Notes under the pieces: model-generated | What the model was told of the DNA's origin: nothing | What the model saw: only the letters and a program-made list of their open reading frames with translations | The model's database searches: none | From: Dipteronia dyeriana | Taxonomy: Eukaryota; Streptophyta; Magnoliopsida; Sapindales; Sapindaceae | DNA length: 64,000 nt | Assembly (NCBI GenBank): GCA_032871835.1 | Contig: CM065303.1 | Coordinates: 22,198,001 to 22,262,000, forward strand | Direction: 5' to 3' | Position numbers and translations under genes: made by a program | Part shown: one piece after another, positions 35,165 through 47,250 of the stretch | Position numbering within the stretch: the stretch's first letter is position 1 | Layout of the letters: each line of letters begins with the position of its first letter

Positions 35165-35273
35165 GGGGTATTCTCGTCTCTTTACGTTAAATGGTGCATT
35201 TTAAACTTATATTACTAAACTGGTGATATTTGTACAACACCCCCTCTGAAATAGTGCCATTTATTTTTCGAGC
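35165..35273 (-). repeat. Right terminal inverted repeat of the MULE
   Basis: The reverse complement contains AAATGGCACT, GGGTGTTGTACAAATATC and AAGTTTAAAATGCACC, matching the left terminus in order. It ends 25 bp from the Ulp1-like start codon, so the terminus may supply its promoter. Confidence 0.75.
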
Positions 35274-35284
35274 CTTTCTTTAAA

Positions 35285-37227
35285 AATACCCCATATATTT
35301 TCTTAAAATAAAATTAAAAAATACCCATTAATATATTTATAAAAGTAGTTATATATATATATATATTGTTTATTTATTTATATATATTTTTCTTAATTTT
35401 TTTAGGATGAATATTAACCAAATAAACTCAAACCCAAACTCCTCTCACCCTACCCTAGGTAAGCTTTTATTCGACAATAAAAAACTTTACCGAGTAATTA
35501 AGTTATCTAATATATATATATATAGTACTAAAAGCTGTCTTAAATATATTATGTAACTCCAAAATCAAGAAAATGTGAAAATGGTTGCCATTTTAATCTT
35601 GGCTTCTTCTATTAATATTATTCTATTTGCTATCTTCATATACAATTCAACGTATTGTTCGTGATGGGACAAATCTATCAGTCAAGTTGCATGTTTATTG
35701 TCCCAGAAGCACTAAAGTGAAAAGTCTTTCATTTACTATTAAATAAGTCCCCAAAGTTCTGCTTACCGTAAGTTAAATTGAAGCTTCACCAATTTGTAAA
35801 TCGTAATCAGTCGAGAAGATTCTTTTAAATAAGAAAATAAATAAATAATTGTGCCAGGCATTTCAATATGATTAGACAGCTTTTGACTTTTTCATAATTG
35901 ATTACTTATAATATAGAAAGAGGAATGCCATATATCATATGTAAAATCTCTATATTCTATCACAAATAGGGGTTAAGGTATTAATTTATGAATAGATGCA
36001 TATCGATAATAATTTATTTTATTTATCTTTATATTTATTAATAAATTGATATATAAATTACTATATTTATTATAAAAAAAATTACTTTTTATAAATGACT
36101 GTTTCAAGTTTCAACCCATGCTAACCCTTAATATATCATTATCAGTTATAACAATCAATCTTATTATAAATTCTGGAAGGTTTATTTGGACCTGTCAAAA
36201 CCAATCATCATACACCACATTTGAGGTATGTATGTTTATTTCTATAATGGATAGGTATATTATCACATAATATTGGAGAGAAATCTCCCTCACATATACT
36301 TATAAATTATAATGATGGAACTCAAATTCATGGTTGCACAAATTTAAATGATATATAAGTTCGAAAATTTATTATATTGAAAATATGAGTTATTGTAGTA
36401 GTCATAACACTTACAAAATAAAAAAAGTATTAGCTCATGAATGCATGGTTACACGAACAGAATATTTAATATTTCTGAAATCTTGTACATATCAAACACA
36501 TTATTTTAAATGTACAGATCATCCATGTGAATATGTCAAATACAATTTCAGTCAGAAATATTTAATTTAATTTTGTCTATTAAATTTTTATATCATCGAA
36601 CTTGAATATTTATTAATAATTGAAATTTGTCATAAACCTTTCTTATGGGCAGGGGCTCTACTTTTTTTTTATATATAAAAAAATTCATATTAAAAATATG
36701 AATTTGTTACTAAATTTTAAATATTTTTCACTTTTCTCCCTCCCCAACTTGAATTTCTAGTTCCAATCTTACTTATGGGACAAATATATATATGGGAATT
36801 AAAAAAATGTTGGTATAATTAGCTCCCATATTCAAACAAAAATAATCAAAAAAATAAATGAATAATCAAATCAATGGATGCATTCTCGTCACGAGGAGCT
36901 CCAAGTCATGATATGACGACAACAAGTGAACAACATTTGAATATTAAACGACCTAGAAAATGTACGAATCAACCAGAGACTAAAGGAAACATCCACAAGA
37001 ATGGACTGCTTTCGAACCATAAGAACTCTTGATTGATCAATACCCTCGGAGGGTGCATAAAAAAATATCATTTCAGTCGTATGCAAAACGGCACTCGTCA
37101 TGATAAGCAAAACAAATAATGCCACTCACAACCAAGACACCAAGTAACAACACCATAATTAACGGTACAGAAGACAGCTTATAGAAGTGTTCAAGCTGGT
37201 AACTAATGACAAGTTTGTACTCATTCT
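35285..37227. other. AT-rich spacer without recognisable gene
   Basis: About 1.9 kb, very AT-rich, with (TA)n runs near 35,350 and 35,510. An open segment on minus at 36,889-37,125 is hydrophobic in its first 25 residues but resembles no family I know and has no supported neighbours. Confidence 0.45.
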
Positions 37228-37763
37228 TGTAGAATTTGATTAACATTAACACTGAATTTTACATGCATAGGCACATAATTCATCCAAAAATTTGACCTAA
37301 ACATGTTTCCATATCATACTTTAATCAAACCCTAAATACATGTTACTAACCCATGTCAATTCATGAGAAATGAGAGATAAGAGAAAATGGAAGCGTACCT
37401 GAATCTATAATCAGAGGTTGGTGGACGGATTGAGATCTTCCAAATTATCACAATCCTTGGAACATAAAAATATTTTCTCTTTTTCTGGTGATGGGGATAC
37501 AGACAAGCCACAAGTATCGTATAATTTGGGGACCATAACCCTAAATATAATAATTAGATTATTACATGTTTTGCTACTTCTAATTCGGCCCCTTATCAGA
37601 TTAGAAATAACACTTTGTTATCTACACATTAACTCCATAACAATTATACCCTTAAGCTTTAACACTTTAACTCTTAATTATACCACTTTAATTTAGACTT
37701 AACCAAAGATAACATAACACATTTAATATTTACATGTGTGGCCCCACATGATGGAATTTTTCA
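37228..37763 (-). repeat. 3' LTR of copia D
   Basis: Runs TGTAGAATTTGATTAAC...GGAATTTTTCA on plus, with TG/CA ends. It is about 90% similar to 49,629-50,158. The purine tract CCCAGTGGGAGATCG (minus) follows at 37,764-37,779. Confidence 0.9.
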
Positions 37764-37779
37764 ACGATCTCCCACTGGG

Positions 37780-38318
37780 CCACATATGTAACTTTACAAA
37801 TGTGTATGGCTTTATGGGCTCCACAATTTTACTATCACAATTTTAGGGTATATCCGAACAATCTCGTCTATTGATTATGCCGATATAGGATCAAAATGGT
37901 TTTTATCATATTTAGCATGACTAACCCCATCAATTGTCACGTATACCAACATAACCAAATGACATAGATCAATCATGGATGAGTAGCTTGGAAATTACAT
38001 GCAATGTGATCTATACATGTCTATTTCCAACTAGTTCTGCTTTATTCTTTAGTGAGATCAATACTTAACACAATGTAACAGAGTGAAATGAACTGAATAC
38101 TTTATTTTTGACCATAAAAATATCCAAAATACATAAGTATGTCCAAAATCAAACATAAAGCAATAAAATACAAAATGATACAAACTCCCACTATAATGTG
38201 ATATTCTCATACAAAATAACACCCATATGAGCAGTGTGCTCATGAAAGTCCTTAGGTGGTAACCCTTTGTAAGCGGATCCGTTATCATAGAGTTTGTCTC
38301 AATGTGCTCTATGGATAT
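37780..38318. other. Copia D 3' non-coding region
   Basis: About 540 bp with no domain. It lies between the decayed RNase H end and the purine tract. Confidence 0.5.
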
Positions 38319-40168
38319 TTATCCACTCTGCACTTTCTCCTTCACAACTAGAAACTTAATGTCAATATGCTTTGACCTAGATGAGCTCCTGTTGTTGTTA
38401 GAATATAGCACTACTGACTTATTGTCATAATATAGTTTGAGTGGTCTTTTAATACCCTCCAGAATGTGCAGCTCGATGATAAAATTCTCCAGCCATATTC
38501 CATGATTGGATGCCTCATAGCATGCTACAAATTCTACTGCCATAGTGGAAAAAGCTATGAGTGTCTATTTGGAGCCAACATGTATATGTATAGTGATGTG
38601 GATCTCCTATTGTCTTGGCATCAACCATATCGGAGTTGAAATACCTTATGGTTTCCAACTAATCTGATCTCCTATATCTGAGCATGTGATCTTTTATTCT
38701 CTACAAATACCTCATAACTCGCTTGACTGTTTTCCAATGATTCATCCCATAGTTACTTAAATATCTGCCTAACATAACAACACTGTATGCAATATCCGGA
38801 CGTGTACTCACATGAGCATACGTTAGACTCCCTACAGTTGATGCATAAAGAATCTTCTGCATTTCCTTTACTTCAAGGTTATTTTTAGGGCACTAACTGA
38901 GACTGAAGTTGTCTCCATTAGCGATAGGGGTGTCACCTGGTTTGCTGTCCTGCATGCCAAACCTTTTGAGCACTTTATCAAAATAGTTCCGTTGTGATAA
39001 TCCAAGAATACCCCGAGAGTGATCTCGTTGTATATGGATCCTTAATACAAAGTAGGCGTCATCGGGATCTTAATCTCAAAATTCTTTGATAGAAATCTCT
39101 TTGTTTCGTGCAACATGCCTATATCATTTGTAGCAAGCAATATGTCATTGACATACAAAACCAGTAATATATGCTTACTCTCACTGAATTTGTGATACAC
39201 ACAATTATCAACAACGTTTATCTCAAAACCAAACGAGATAATCACTTGATGAAAGTTGTAGTACCACTGACGGGAAGCTTGCTTGAGTCTATAGATGGAC
39301 TTTGTCAATTTTTAAACCATATTCTTTAGGTTTCCTGACTCAAAGTTTTATAGTTGCACCATATAGTTGTTTCGTCAATGTCACCATTGAGAAACGTCAT
39401 TTTGACATCCATCTGATGAAGCTCAAGGTCAAAATGTGCAACAAGTATCATGATTGTCCTAAAAGAGTCTTTCATTGAAACATGAGAGAAAATCTCTTTA
39501 AAGTCAATCCATTCCTTTTGGGTATAACCTTTAGCTATAAGAGGAGCCTTATACCTCACCACATAATCTTTCAAATCCCTTTTGGTTTTAAATATCCATT
39601 TACAACCAATGGATATTTAAAACTAATGAAGATCACACCTTCTAGTAACGGGACAAGTTCCCAAACCTTATTGTCTTGCATAGACTATACTCCTTATTCA
39701 TGTCATCAATCCACTTTTGAGAGTTGGAACCCTGTATGGCTTGATGGAAGTTGATTAGATCATCTTCCACCATTCCAATTTCTTCCTCATGTCCCTGGAG
39801 AAATACGAAAAAGTCATACAGAATAGCATTTCTCCTTTCTTTAGTGAATCGCTTTAATGACACTGGTTCTTGAGGTTGTTGAGTTTGTTCCTCAAGAACA
39901 ATTACCTCATCTTGAATGAGGGGTTGTTCAACATTGTCTGGTTGAAGATCCGGATTCGCTTCTTAATTAATGATAGGTATAGAAACCTGTACATTTTCAA
40001 TGGGAATCGGTCCTCAAAGATAATGTCTCTGACCTTATTTCCCCCTTTAACTCAACATCCTAAAAAAATGTTGCAGTTCCTGTCTAAAAATGAAATACTA
40101 TTGGCCATTCTAGGAAACCATAAGGAATGGTCCACACATATCCGTGTGTATCAATTCTAAGACATTCG
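38319..40168 (-). pseudogene. Copia D pol, integrase start, RT and RNase H
   Basis: On minus from 40,168 the reading enters the integrase core at the sequence equivalent to 'HTDICGPF'; most of the core is missing. RT appears at 39,863-39,642, 39,574-39,326 (KGYTQKEWIDFKEIFSHV, LELHQMDVKMTFLNGDIDE) and 39,308-39,042 (RLKQASRQWYYNFH, LLVLYVNDILLATND), with Asn in place of the first Asp of YVDD. RNase H remains at 38,543-38,319 (AVEFVACYEA, SRSKHIDIKFLVVKEK). Frames are interrupted many times and the segment 39,042-38,544 is badly decayed. Confidence 0.88.
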
Positions 40169-41942
40169 TGATCGTGCCAAAAATACCATACATTTTGGCT
40201 CTCAATTCCATATCCTTTATCTTGTTTTCGAGCATATTTCGGTGTATAATGACTCGTTTTATAGTGATTGCAGGCATTCAATGGATTACAGATGCTGGAG
40301 GTGGAAATGGGATTTTCAAGCGCAAACGAGCATAATTTGTCAAGGAAAGGGACCTAGTGTGCAGGTCAATGCACAGGTTTTGACCCATGCACCACTAGCG
40401 CACAACCATCGCATGTACCAGTCCACCGGGATGAAAAATCTTACATCAGTGGACTATGCGGGTACATACCCACGCACTGCGCGTTCTAAATCAATACCTG
40501 ACATGTTTTCAAGTGTTTTCAAGTATTTTCATAAGGGTAAAGTTGTCAAATCATGTCTATTTCGTACCTTAGCCTCTCAAACCTATAAATACATCACTTT
40601 TTCTACAAGACTGATATCATCTAATCTATTGATTCATCCAATTAATCCTATTCAAATTATAGAATCTTCTTCACCAAATTAAGAGAGCGAGGAGCTTCTA
40701 AGGGCATCCATAAAGGTTTTCCTCCATGGATGCCTCATCACCATCACCTTCTACCTTCACCCAGTCATCTTTAGAAGAGATTCAATAGGAAAGAGCACCC
40801 TACATTATCTATGAGTAGAAGGAGCTTCAATAGAGCTTGGAGATTTGAGATTACAATTGGGCACCTATCCGAGCCTAGAGATCCGAGAGTAGCACCTTAG
40901 GTTTCTTATATTTACTCTCCTCATTTTTTTTCTTCTTTGATGTGTATCCCCATTTGGAAATATGTAAACCCTAATATTAGTTCCATTTATTTGATTGACT
41001 TGTATTTGATTTCTTCTTTTATTGTCCCATTCAATTTGCACTTAATTGATTCTTGACTTGTATTGAGTAGGATTGACAACCCAACACTTGATGCATGTTT
41101 AGGGATAGCTCTTGTCTTTACATTCATGGCATGTAGAGTTGAAACTGATATGTGTTTATGATTGAGATTTTGAGTAGATTAATGTAATTTAGGATTGGAT
41201 TAATTAAGCATCCCTTGATTGCTCATATGTCGATGGATTATTTGAAATGCATGTTTTGGATTGGCTTGAACACTATTATTTGTTTGGGTGGAATTCATGA
41301 AGAGCATATATCTGTCTTTGTGGGTTTCGGTTCTATGAACCTATATGCTTACATGACCCTTGAGTGTTGCTCGCATGATACATCTTGGTGAGTAGCACTT
41401 GGGTTGCCACTCTTGGTCATCTCTCGCACGATACATCTCGATAAGTGGCGTTAGATGACTAGTCAACTCTCTCATTACCATATCTAGAGGTCATACTAAA
41501 GGCTAGGTTGAACCCAATATAAGAGTGTCTTTGCGGTTAGTTATTTTAGGTGGCAAGAATATTTTGAGTTGTCATGAGTACCATATGTATCCATTCTCTT
41601 GCATCTCTCCTATCCATCCGTTTTTGTTTATCACTGTAATCACCATCCTCGTCCCCCCCATGTTCTCTTATCTTTCTTATCTTACTTTAATAATATTTGT
41701 TTCCCTCACGCACATACAACATGTTACACTTCACACACACCACTCTCACCCTTGCCATGTTCTTATATACATTGCTTTCAATAATCACTAAAATGTGAGA
41801 CAATCGACCGACAACACCTCTCCGTGGACGATACCATCGCTTACCGCTTAACTAGTTTTCAAAACTATAATTGCACATTGCGTATGAACAAAATTATAAA
41901 TATCTTTTGAATTTGCGTTTTCTTACCGACGAAAAAAGCGCA
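40169..41942 (+). repeat. 5' LTR of the large derivative
   Basis: The 1,774-bp LTR is about 85-90% similar to the right copy, with shared blocks such as CTTGACTTGTATTGAGTAGG and CACACACCACTCTCACCCTT. Open frames inside it are not conserved between the two copies. Confidence 0.9.
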
Positions 41943-41950
41943 ATAAAAAA

Positions 41951-41970
41951 TGGTGTCGTTGTTGGGGACA
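41951..41970 (+). promoter_or_regulatory. Primer-binding site, decayed tRNA-Asp type
   Basis: The sequence TGGTGTCGTTGTTGGGGAC lies eight bases after the LTR. It differs from the usual plant tRNA-Asp site TGGCGCCGTTGCCGGGGA only by C-to-T changes. Confidence 0.7.
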
Positions 41971-42772
41971 TGGCCAATTCGTTAATTGTTTCTTGTTTTA
42001 ACAAATAATGCAGTAATGTAAATATCCCATTAGTTTTCTATTTTTTTGTTTTTGTTGTTTTTGTGTGTTTGTTTATTATTTCTATTTTTGTTTAAGCAAA
42101 TGCATTTAATCTTGTTTGAGTTGTGTTTGTGCAAGGAATGATAAATTTTCAGGTTGGCAAGCTATCAATGAAAGTTGGAGTAGGGACAAACAATCGCAAA
42201 GAAGAGTGTGAAAGCCAATACCAACAACTCAAGATAACAACGAGTGCATACTGCACTCCAACAACTTCACCAAGCTAAACTGCAGTGCCATGATGACCTA
42301 AGTGGTTGATACAACGAATGACACAAGTAGGGTCGCGAAGAGCATCATGTGAAAAGAGGTTAGAGCGTAACTAGAGGTAGTATCTCTACAAGCGTCTTCC
42401 TAAAACTTGGATTTCTGGTATCGATTCCTCTCACTGTTTCTATCTTTTTATATTACCCTACTTATGAGAGCAAGCTTACAAGATTATAAGTAATGTGTGT
42501 ATTGTCGAAGCATGTGTGAGTGAGTTGATTAGGGTGTACCGATGCATGTGCTTATATGCTTTGGGAAGGGTTTGATGTTATAATTGTGCTTGTGTGAATG
42601 GTTGTTGATATTGAGGCGTAAACCGCCTATGTGCTTCATGATAAAAATGTTATGCTTGTTTAAATTTATTTACTCTTAAGTATCTTATGATTGCACAATT
42701 TTTTTTTCTCTTGTAAAGTAAGCTCTCATCCCTCAACTTGTTATTATGTGCTAAAATGTATGAGAAGGGCTA

Positions 42773-42803
<31 letters not shown>

Positions 42804-45390
42804 CTTCTATTGTAGGATTGCTTAGTTGGTTTAAGGTTGTTTTCTCTAATAAGTGGTATATCGCGATTTGGCTTGACAATAGGCATGTTTAGAAAATTTT
42901 ACTTACCTGAACTTTCTAATATGTTTTGTAAGTTTACAAATTTTCTATAGCTTCTCTAGGAAGCAAGTTTTTGCAGCCTGTGCTTCAAAGCGAGGTTTCT
43001 CATCTCTTGGGAAGAAACACCAACGAATTGTGTGTCAGGAGGGACAAACATGTCAAGAGTGCTCATAAAAAAGGCAAGAACCTCATTTTCATGAAGGAGA
43101 GCAACAAACTAGAGTTCGAGGAGTCGAAGTGCCATAACAACGTCTTGCCCAGACGATAACTAGAGCGCTTATGAGAGGCTACGTATCTAAGTTTGCATTT
43201 ATAATTTCCTTTTTCTCATTTTCGTTTTTATTTGCTATATTCAATAATTGCTGGAGATTTTTGTGAATATTGTGTGGATGATATACTTGTGCATGATTGA
43301 ATATTTTCAAGGGATATATTATTGATATTATTGATTATTTTTCATGATGAATGAGCCGAAGGCTCTTATTCACAATTTTGATAGATCACTTGTAAACGAT
43401 GATATTTGATTTTTGGATTTAATTGATTTATTCTTTTATCGATGAACGAGCCAAAGGCTCTGATGGATGATTGCATGTGAGTGTACAGTCTTAATTGCCA
43501 TATATAGCCCAATTTAGTTTGGGGGTTTTACGTGCATGCATTACTTTTGTAGAGGTCTTGATGTATATAGTTAGATTCGGTTTAAGGGTTGTTATGCCCC
43601 ATTCCATCAGTTTTGGTAAATGCATGATGTAGGTTTTGAGCATGAGTTAATGTGTTTTTGTCCCTAATTGCTTATGCATTGTTGCCTTGATTTATAGGTT
43701 AACCAGTGTTTGAGTCACGATAGGTGCCCACCTCTAGGCCGAACTCTCATCATCGAGGACGATGTTGAGTTTATGTTTGGGACTGTAGATGCCTTTGTGA
43801 GTCGTTTTTTTGAGTCTTGAGTCTTTTTAGTGTCAATTTTTTTAAAAATTGTCGCAGAGATAAAATTTTCGAGCTTTAATTAACTTGGGTGTGATAACTT
43901 GAGCCTGTGCTTATGGCGAGTTTATTTATGCTTGGTGTGCTTAATGTCGTAGCTCTTAGTCACTCTAGGGTTTCACTTGCACTTCATAGGCTAGTCCCAT
44001 CCTTTTAATGTTTAAGTTGAGGGGACTCGGTGCTCAAGCTCCTTGTTCTAATAGTGGAGACTACCTAGAGAGTTCACAAACACAAGCTTTAAAAAATGCA
44101 TTTAAGTGTTATCATTGTTCTATCTTAAACACTTATCTCGTCACATGGATCACTTGCCATAGCACATTACAATGCGTTATTCTTGTTAACTGCTTGATGG
44201 ATGCTAACATTTCCTTGATAGATTGAATTATTGAAATGATCTTAGGCAATGTGTGTGCATTAACTACCTATATATAGCCTAAACACATTTCCAAGTCCCG
44301 TATGTATGCTCCAAAGCCAAACTTGAGGCCAAACACATATCCCTTTCATTTGGTACCATAAAACTATATAGCCCATAGCCAAACACATTCCTACCCTTGT
44401 TGCCAATCATGTGAGGATGTGTAGGTGTGGTGGTTGAAAGGTGAAAAGCTCTAAAATGTAAATATAACGTGTACTTAGGTAATATTTGTAAATGTGCAAG
44501 ATAAATGGCCCACAAATGTAAAAGTGTGAAAAATGTGCACTTAGAACCTAAATAGTCAATTGTGAAAAGTGTGCACAAATTCAAAGAAAAAAAATAAGAA
44601 GAAGAAGAAAATAAAAAGAAAAGTAAAGAAAGGCACAAAAGAGCCGTGAATGTTAAATGTAAAGTACTCACAAAGTAGAGTACTTATGTGCATCATAATG
44701 TATGTGAAAGTTAAGCCTAGACGCTAGTGTTCATAAGTAGGAAGCAAGTAAAGCTTAAGAAAAGGGTGTGTATTGTGTTGAGCCTAGCATGGTTGGTGAC
44801 CTTTGAACTCAAATTTTCCTATTTCTTATGTTCACCACATTTCATCCCATGTCCTCATTATAACCAAAAAGGAAGTCCTAAATGATCTACGAAGAAATCT
44901 AAATTGGGAATGTATGTTGAAGCATGATCTTCCATGTCCATGACATTTGATTCTTTTCCTAGGCTAGTTTACCAAGACATTGGCATTCTTTCAATGATAA
45001 ATGTATGCAATGCATTAGATTCCTATGCATAAATTCTATCTTGCATACCTTTTATGAGTGTGAACATAGGACTCCGAGTGGAAAGAAAAGAAAGTATCCA
45101 CGTGAGGCATAGAGTCGAAGAGAATTACACTCGAGGTGTTAGAGTGAGTAGTTCCTAATATGAGAGCACGTTTTGGTGTGGGATTCGTGATTATACGAGT
45201 TTCCCATGAGTGTCTTCGAGTTGCCTTAGAACAATTTGCAGTGTCTACTCTTCTCTATCACACATCATTGCATCCCACTATTAGTTGGAAATGCGACATT
45301 TAAATTATTATCTTTGTGTTCGGAAACATCTAGATAGAGTCATGTTTGTTGCGTCTTGTGTCTTTTTGTTTGCTCGAGGACGAGCAAAGG
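41971..45390. other. Non-coding interior of the large derivative
   Basis: About 3.4 kb with no recognised domain. Paired motifs (GATGAATGAGCCGAAGGCTC at about 43,345 and GATGAACGAGCCAAAGGCTC at about 43,440) recur. A poly-G tract is annotated separately. Open stretches at 42,971-43,159 (plus) and 44,279-44,671 (minus) carry no family features. Confidence 0.6.
42773..42803 (+). repeat. Poly-G tract of about 31 bases
   Basis: An uninterrupted G run follows AGAAGGGCTA. Such a run could fold into G-quadruplexes; length may be uncertain because homopolymers are hard to sequence. Confidence 0.85.
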
Positions 45391-45407
45391 TTTGGTTTGG
45401 GGGTATT
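45371..45407 (+). promoter_or_regulatory. Purine tract region of the large derivative
   Basis: GCTCGAGGACGAGCAAAGG, which contains the inverted pair GCTCG / CGAGC, is followed by TTTGGTTTGGGGGTATT and then the LTR start TGATCG. Confidence 0.75.
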
Positions 45408-47250
45408 TGATCGTGCCAAAAATGTCATACATTTTGGCCCTCAATTCCATATCATTTTGCTTGTTTTCGAGCATATTTTGGTGTCTAATAGCTCATTTTA
45501 TAGTGATTGCAGGCATTAAATGTATTACAGGTGTTGGAGGTGAAAACTGGGATTTTCATATGTAAATGAGCATTATTTATCCAGGAAATGGGCCTAGTGT
45601 GTGGGTCAATGAGTGGGTCTTTACCCGCGTACCACTAACGAATAACCAGCGCATGTACTAGCGCACCGAGATGAAGAATCTAACATCAGTGGACTACACG
45701 GGTAACAGCGAGGGTACATCCCTGCGCATTACCCGAGCATTGTGTGTTCCAGCTCAGCACCAGACATGTTTTCAAGTATCTTCAGAAGAACATAGTCATC
45801 CAATCACGCCTATTTCGTACCCTAGCTTCTCTAGCCTATAAATAAATCACTTTTACCACAAGACCGATATCATATAATCTATTGGTTCATTAAATTAATC
45901 CAATTCAAATCCTAGAATCTTCTTCACCAAATTATGAGAGAGAGAGAGAGAGAGAAAGGAGCTTCCAAAGGCATCCATGGAGGTTTTCCTCCATGAATGC
46001 CTCATCACCATCACTTAGCCATCTTTGGAGGAGATCAAGAGGAAAGACCGCCCTACCTTGTCTATGAGGAGGATGAGCTTCAATAGAGCTTGGAGATCAG
46101 AGAAGACAATTGGGCACCTCCCGAGCCTAGAGATCCGAGAGTAACACCTTAGGTTTCTTCTATTTACTCTTCTCTTGTTATTTTCTTCTCTGATGTGTAT
46201 CCCTATTAGGGATATATGTAAACCCTTATACTAGTTCCATTTATTTGATTGACTTGTATTTGATTTCTTTAATTGTTCCATTCAATTTGCACTTAATTAA
46301 TTCTTGACTTGTATTGAGTAGGATTAACAACCCAATACTTGATGCATATTTAGGGATAACTCTTGTCTTTACATTCATGGCATGTAGATTTGAAATTGAT
46401 GTGTGTTTATGATTGGGATTAGGAGTAGATTAATGTAATATAGGAGTAGATTAATTAAGCATTCTTTGATTGCTCATATGTCGATAAATTATACGAAATG
46501 CATGTTTTGGATTGGCTTGAGTATTATTGTTTGTTTGGGTGGAATTCATGAAGAGCATACATCTGCCTTTGAGGGTTTTGGTTCTATGAACCTATACGCT
46601 TACTCGACCCTTAAGTGTTGCTCGCACGATACATCTCGGTGAGTAGCACTTGGATTGCCACTATTGGTCATCGCTCGTACGATAATGAGTAGTGGTCAAG
46701 GGTCCCCTATTATGCTTAAACACATTCCTTAGTAGTTTCTCACGCAACACATCTTGATGAGTGGCTTTAAAGGACTAGTCAACTCTCTCACTGTAATATC
46801 TAGAGGTCGTACTAAAGGCTAGGTTGAACCCTATATATGAGTGTCTTTGCGGTTAGTTATTTTAGGTTGCGCGAATATTTTGGTTTGTCATGAGTACCAT
46901 ATGTATCCATTCTCTTGCATCTCTCATATCCACCCTTTTACGTTTATCACTCTGATCACTATCCCCACCCTCTCATGTTCTCTTATCTTTCCTGTTTGAC
47001 TTTCATGTTATTTCTTTCTCTCACGCACATACAACATGTTACACTTCACACACACCACCCTCACCCTTGCCATGCTCTTATTTACATTATAATCACTAAA
47101 ACGAGAGACAATCGACAGATAACACCTCCCTATGGACTATACCCTCATTTACCGTTTTACTAGTTTTCAAAACTATAAGAGCACATTGCGTAGGAACAAA
47201 ATTATAAATATCTTTTGAATTCACAATTTCTTAAAAATGAAAAAAACACA
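45408..47250 (+). repeat. 3' LTR of the large derivative
   Basis: The 1,843-bp copy of 40,169-41,942 has a (GA)n run at about 45,938-45,956 and a short insertion near 46,690. Right of it, copia D sequence resumes with the codons for the GAG-pre-integrase/integrase junction. Confidence 0.9.

Larger units (their letters stand above)
26122..35273. mobile_element. Mutator-like element carrying transposase and Ulp1-like genes
   Basis: A 9,152-bp unit is bounded by an identical 11-bp direct repeat CTTTCTTTAAA (26,111-26,121 and 35,274-35,284), in the range of MULE target duplications (8-11 bp). The termini (26,122-26,232 and 35,165-35,273) are diverged inverted repeats sharing AAATGG, GTGTTGT, ATAAGTTTAAAA-GCACC and a final CCCC. 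Inside lie a mudrA-like gene on plus and a DUF1985/Ulp1-like gene on minus, converging near 30,100-30,370, plus two arrays of 21-bp repeats. MULEs with Ulp1-like cargo are known in plants (the Kaonashi group of Arabidopsis, related elements in melon). This copy appears to be a decayed member of that type. Confidence 0.9.
40169..47250 (+). mobile_element. Large LTR retrotransposon derivative without genes (gypsy-like, tRNA-Asp primed)
   Basis: Long LTRs (40,169-41,942 and 45,408-47,250) start TGATCGTGCCAAAAAT and end CGCA/CACA. Behind the left LTR is a primer site resembling the tRNA-Asp site of Athila/Tat elements. Before the right LTR is GCTCGAGGACGAGCAAAG plus a GGTTTGGGGG purine tract, a hallmark of Athila/Tat-type ends. 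The 3.5-kb interior has no gag-pol domain on either strand. It sits inside the integrase of copia D, whose reading resumes on both sides. Confidence 0.88.

Noticed and set aside
26122..35273. Reading the 21-bp arrays as part of the MULE terminal inverted repeats
   Set aside because: The arrays have the same orientation at both ends and lie internal to the matching termini.
40242..40682. 146-codon frame in the left LTR of the large derivative
   Set aside because: The corresponding stretch of the right LTR has frame-breaking differences and no domain is visible.
44279..44671. 130-codon hydrophobic minus-strand frame
   Set aside because: Antisense to non-coding interior, driven by A-rich plus-strand sequence; no family features.
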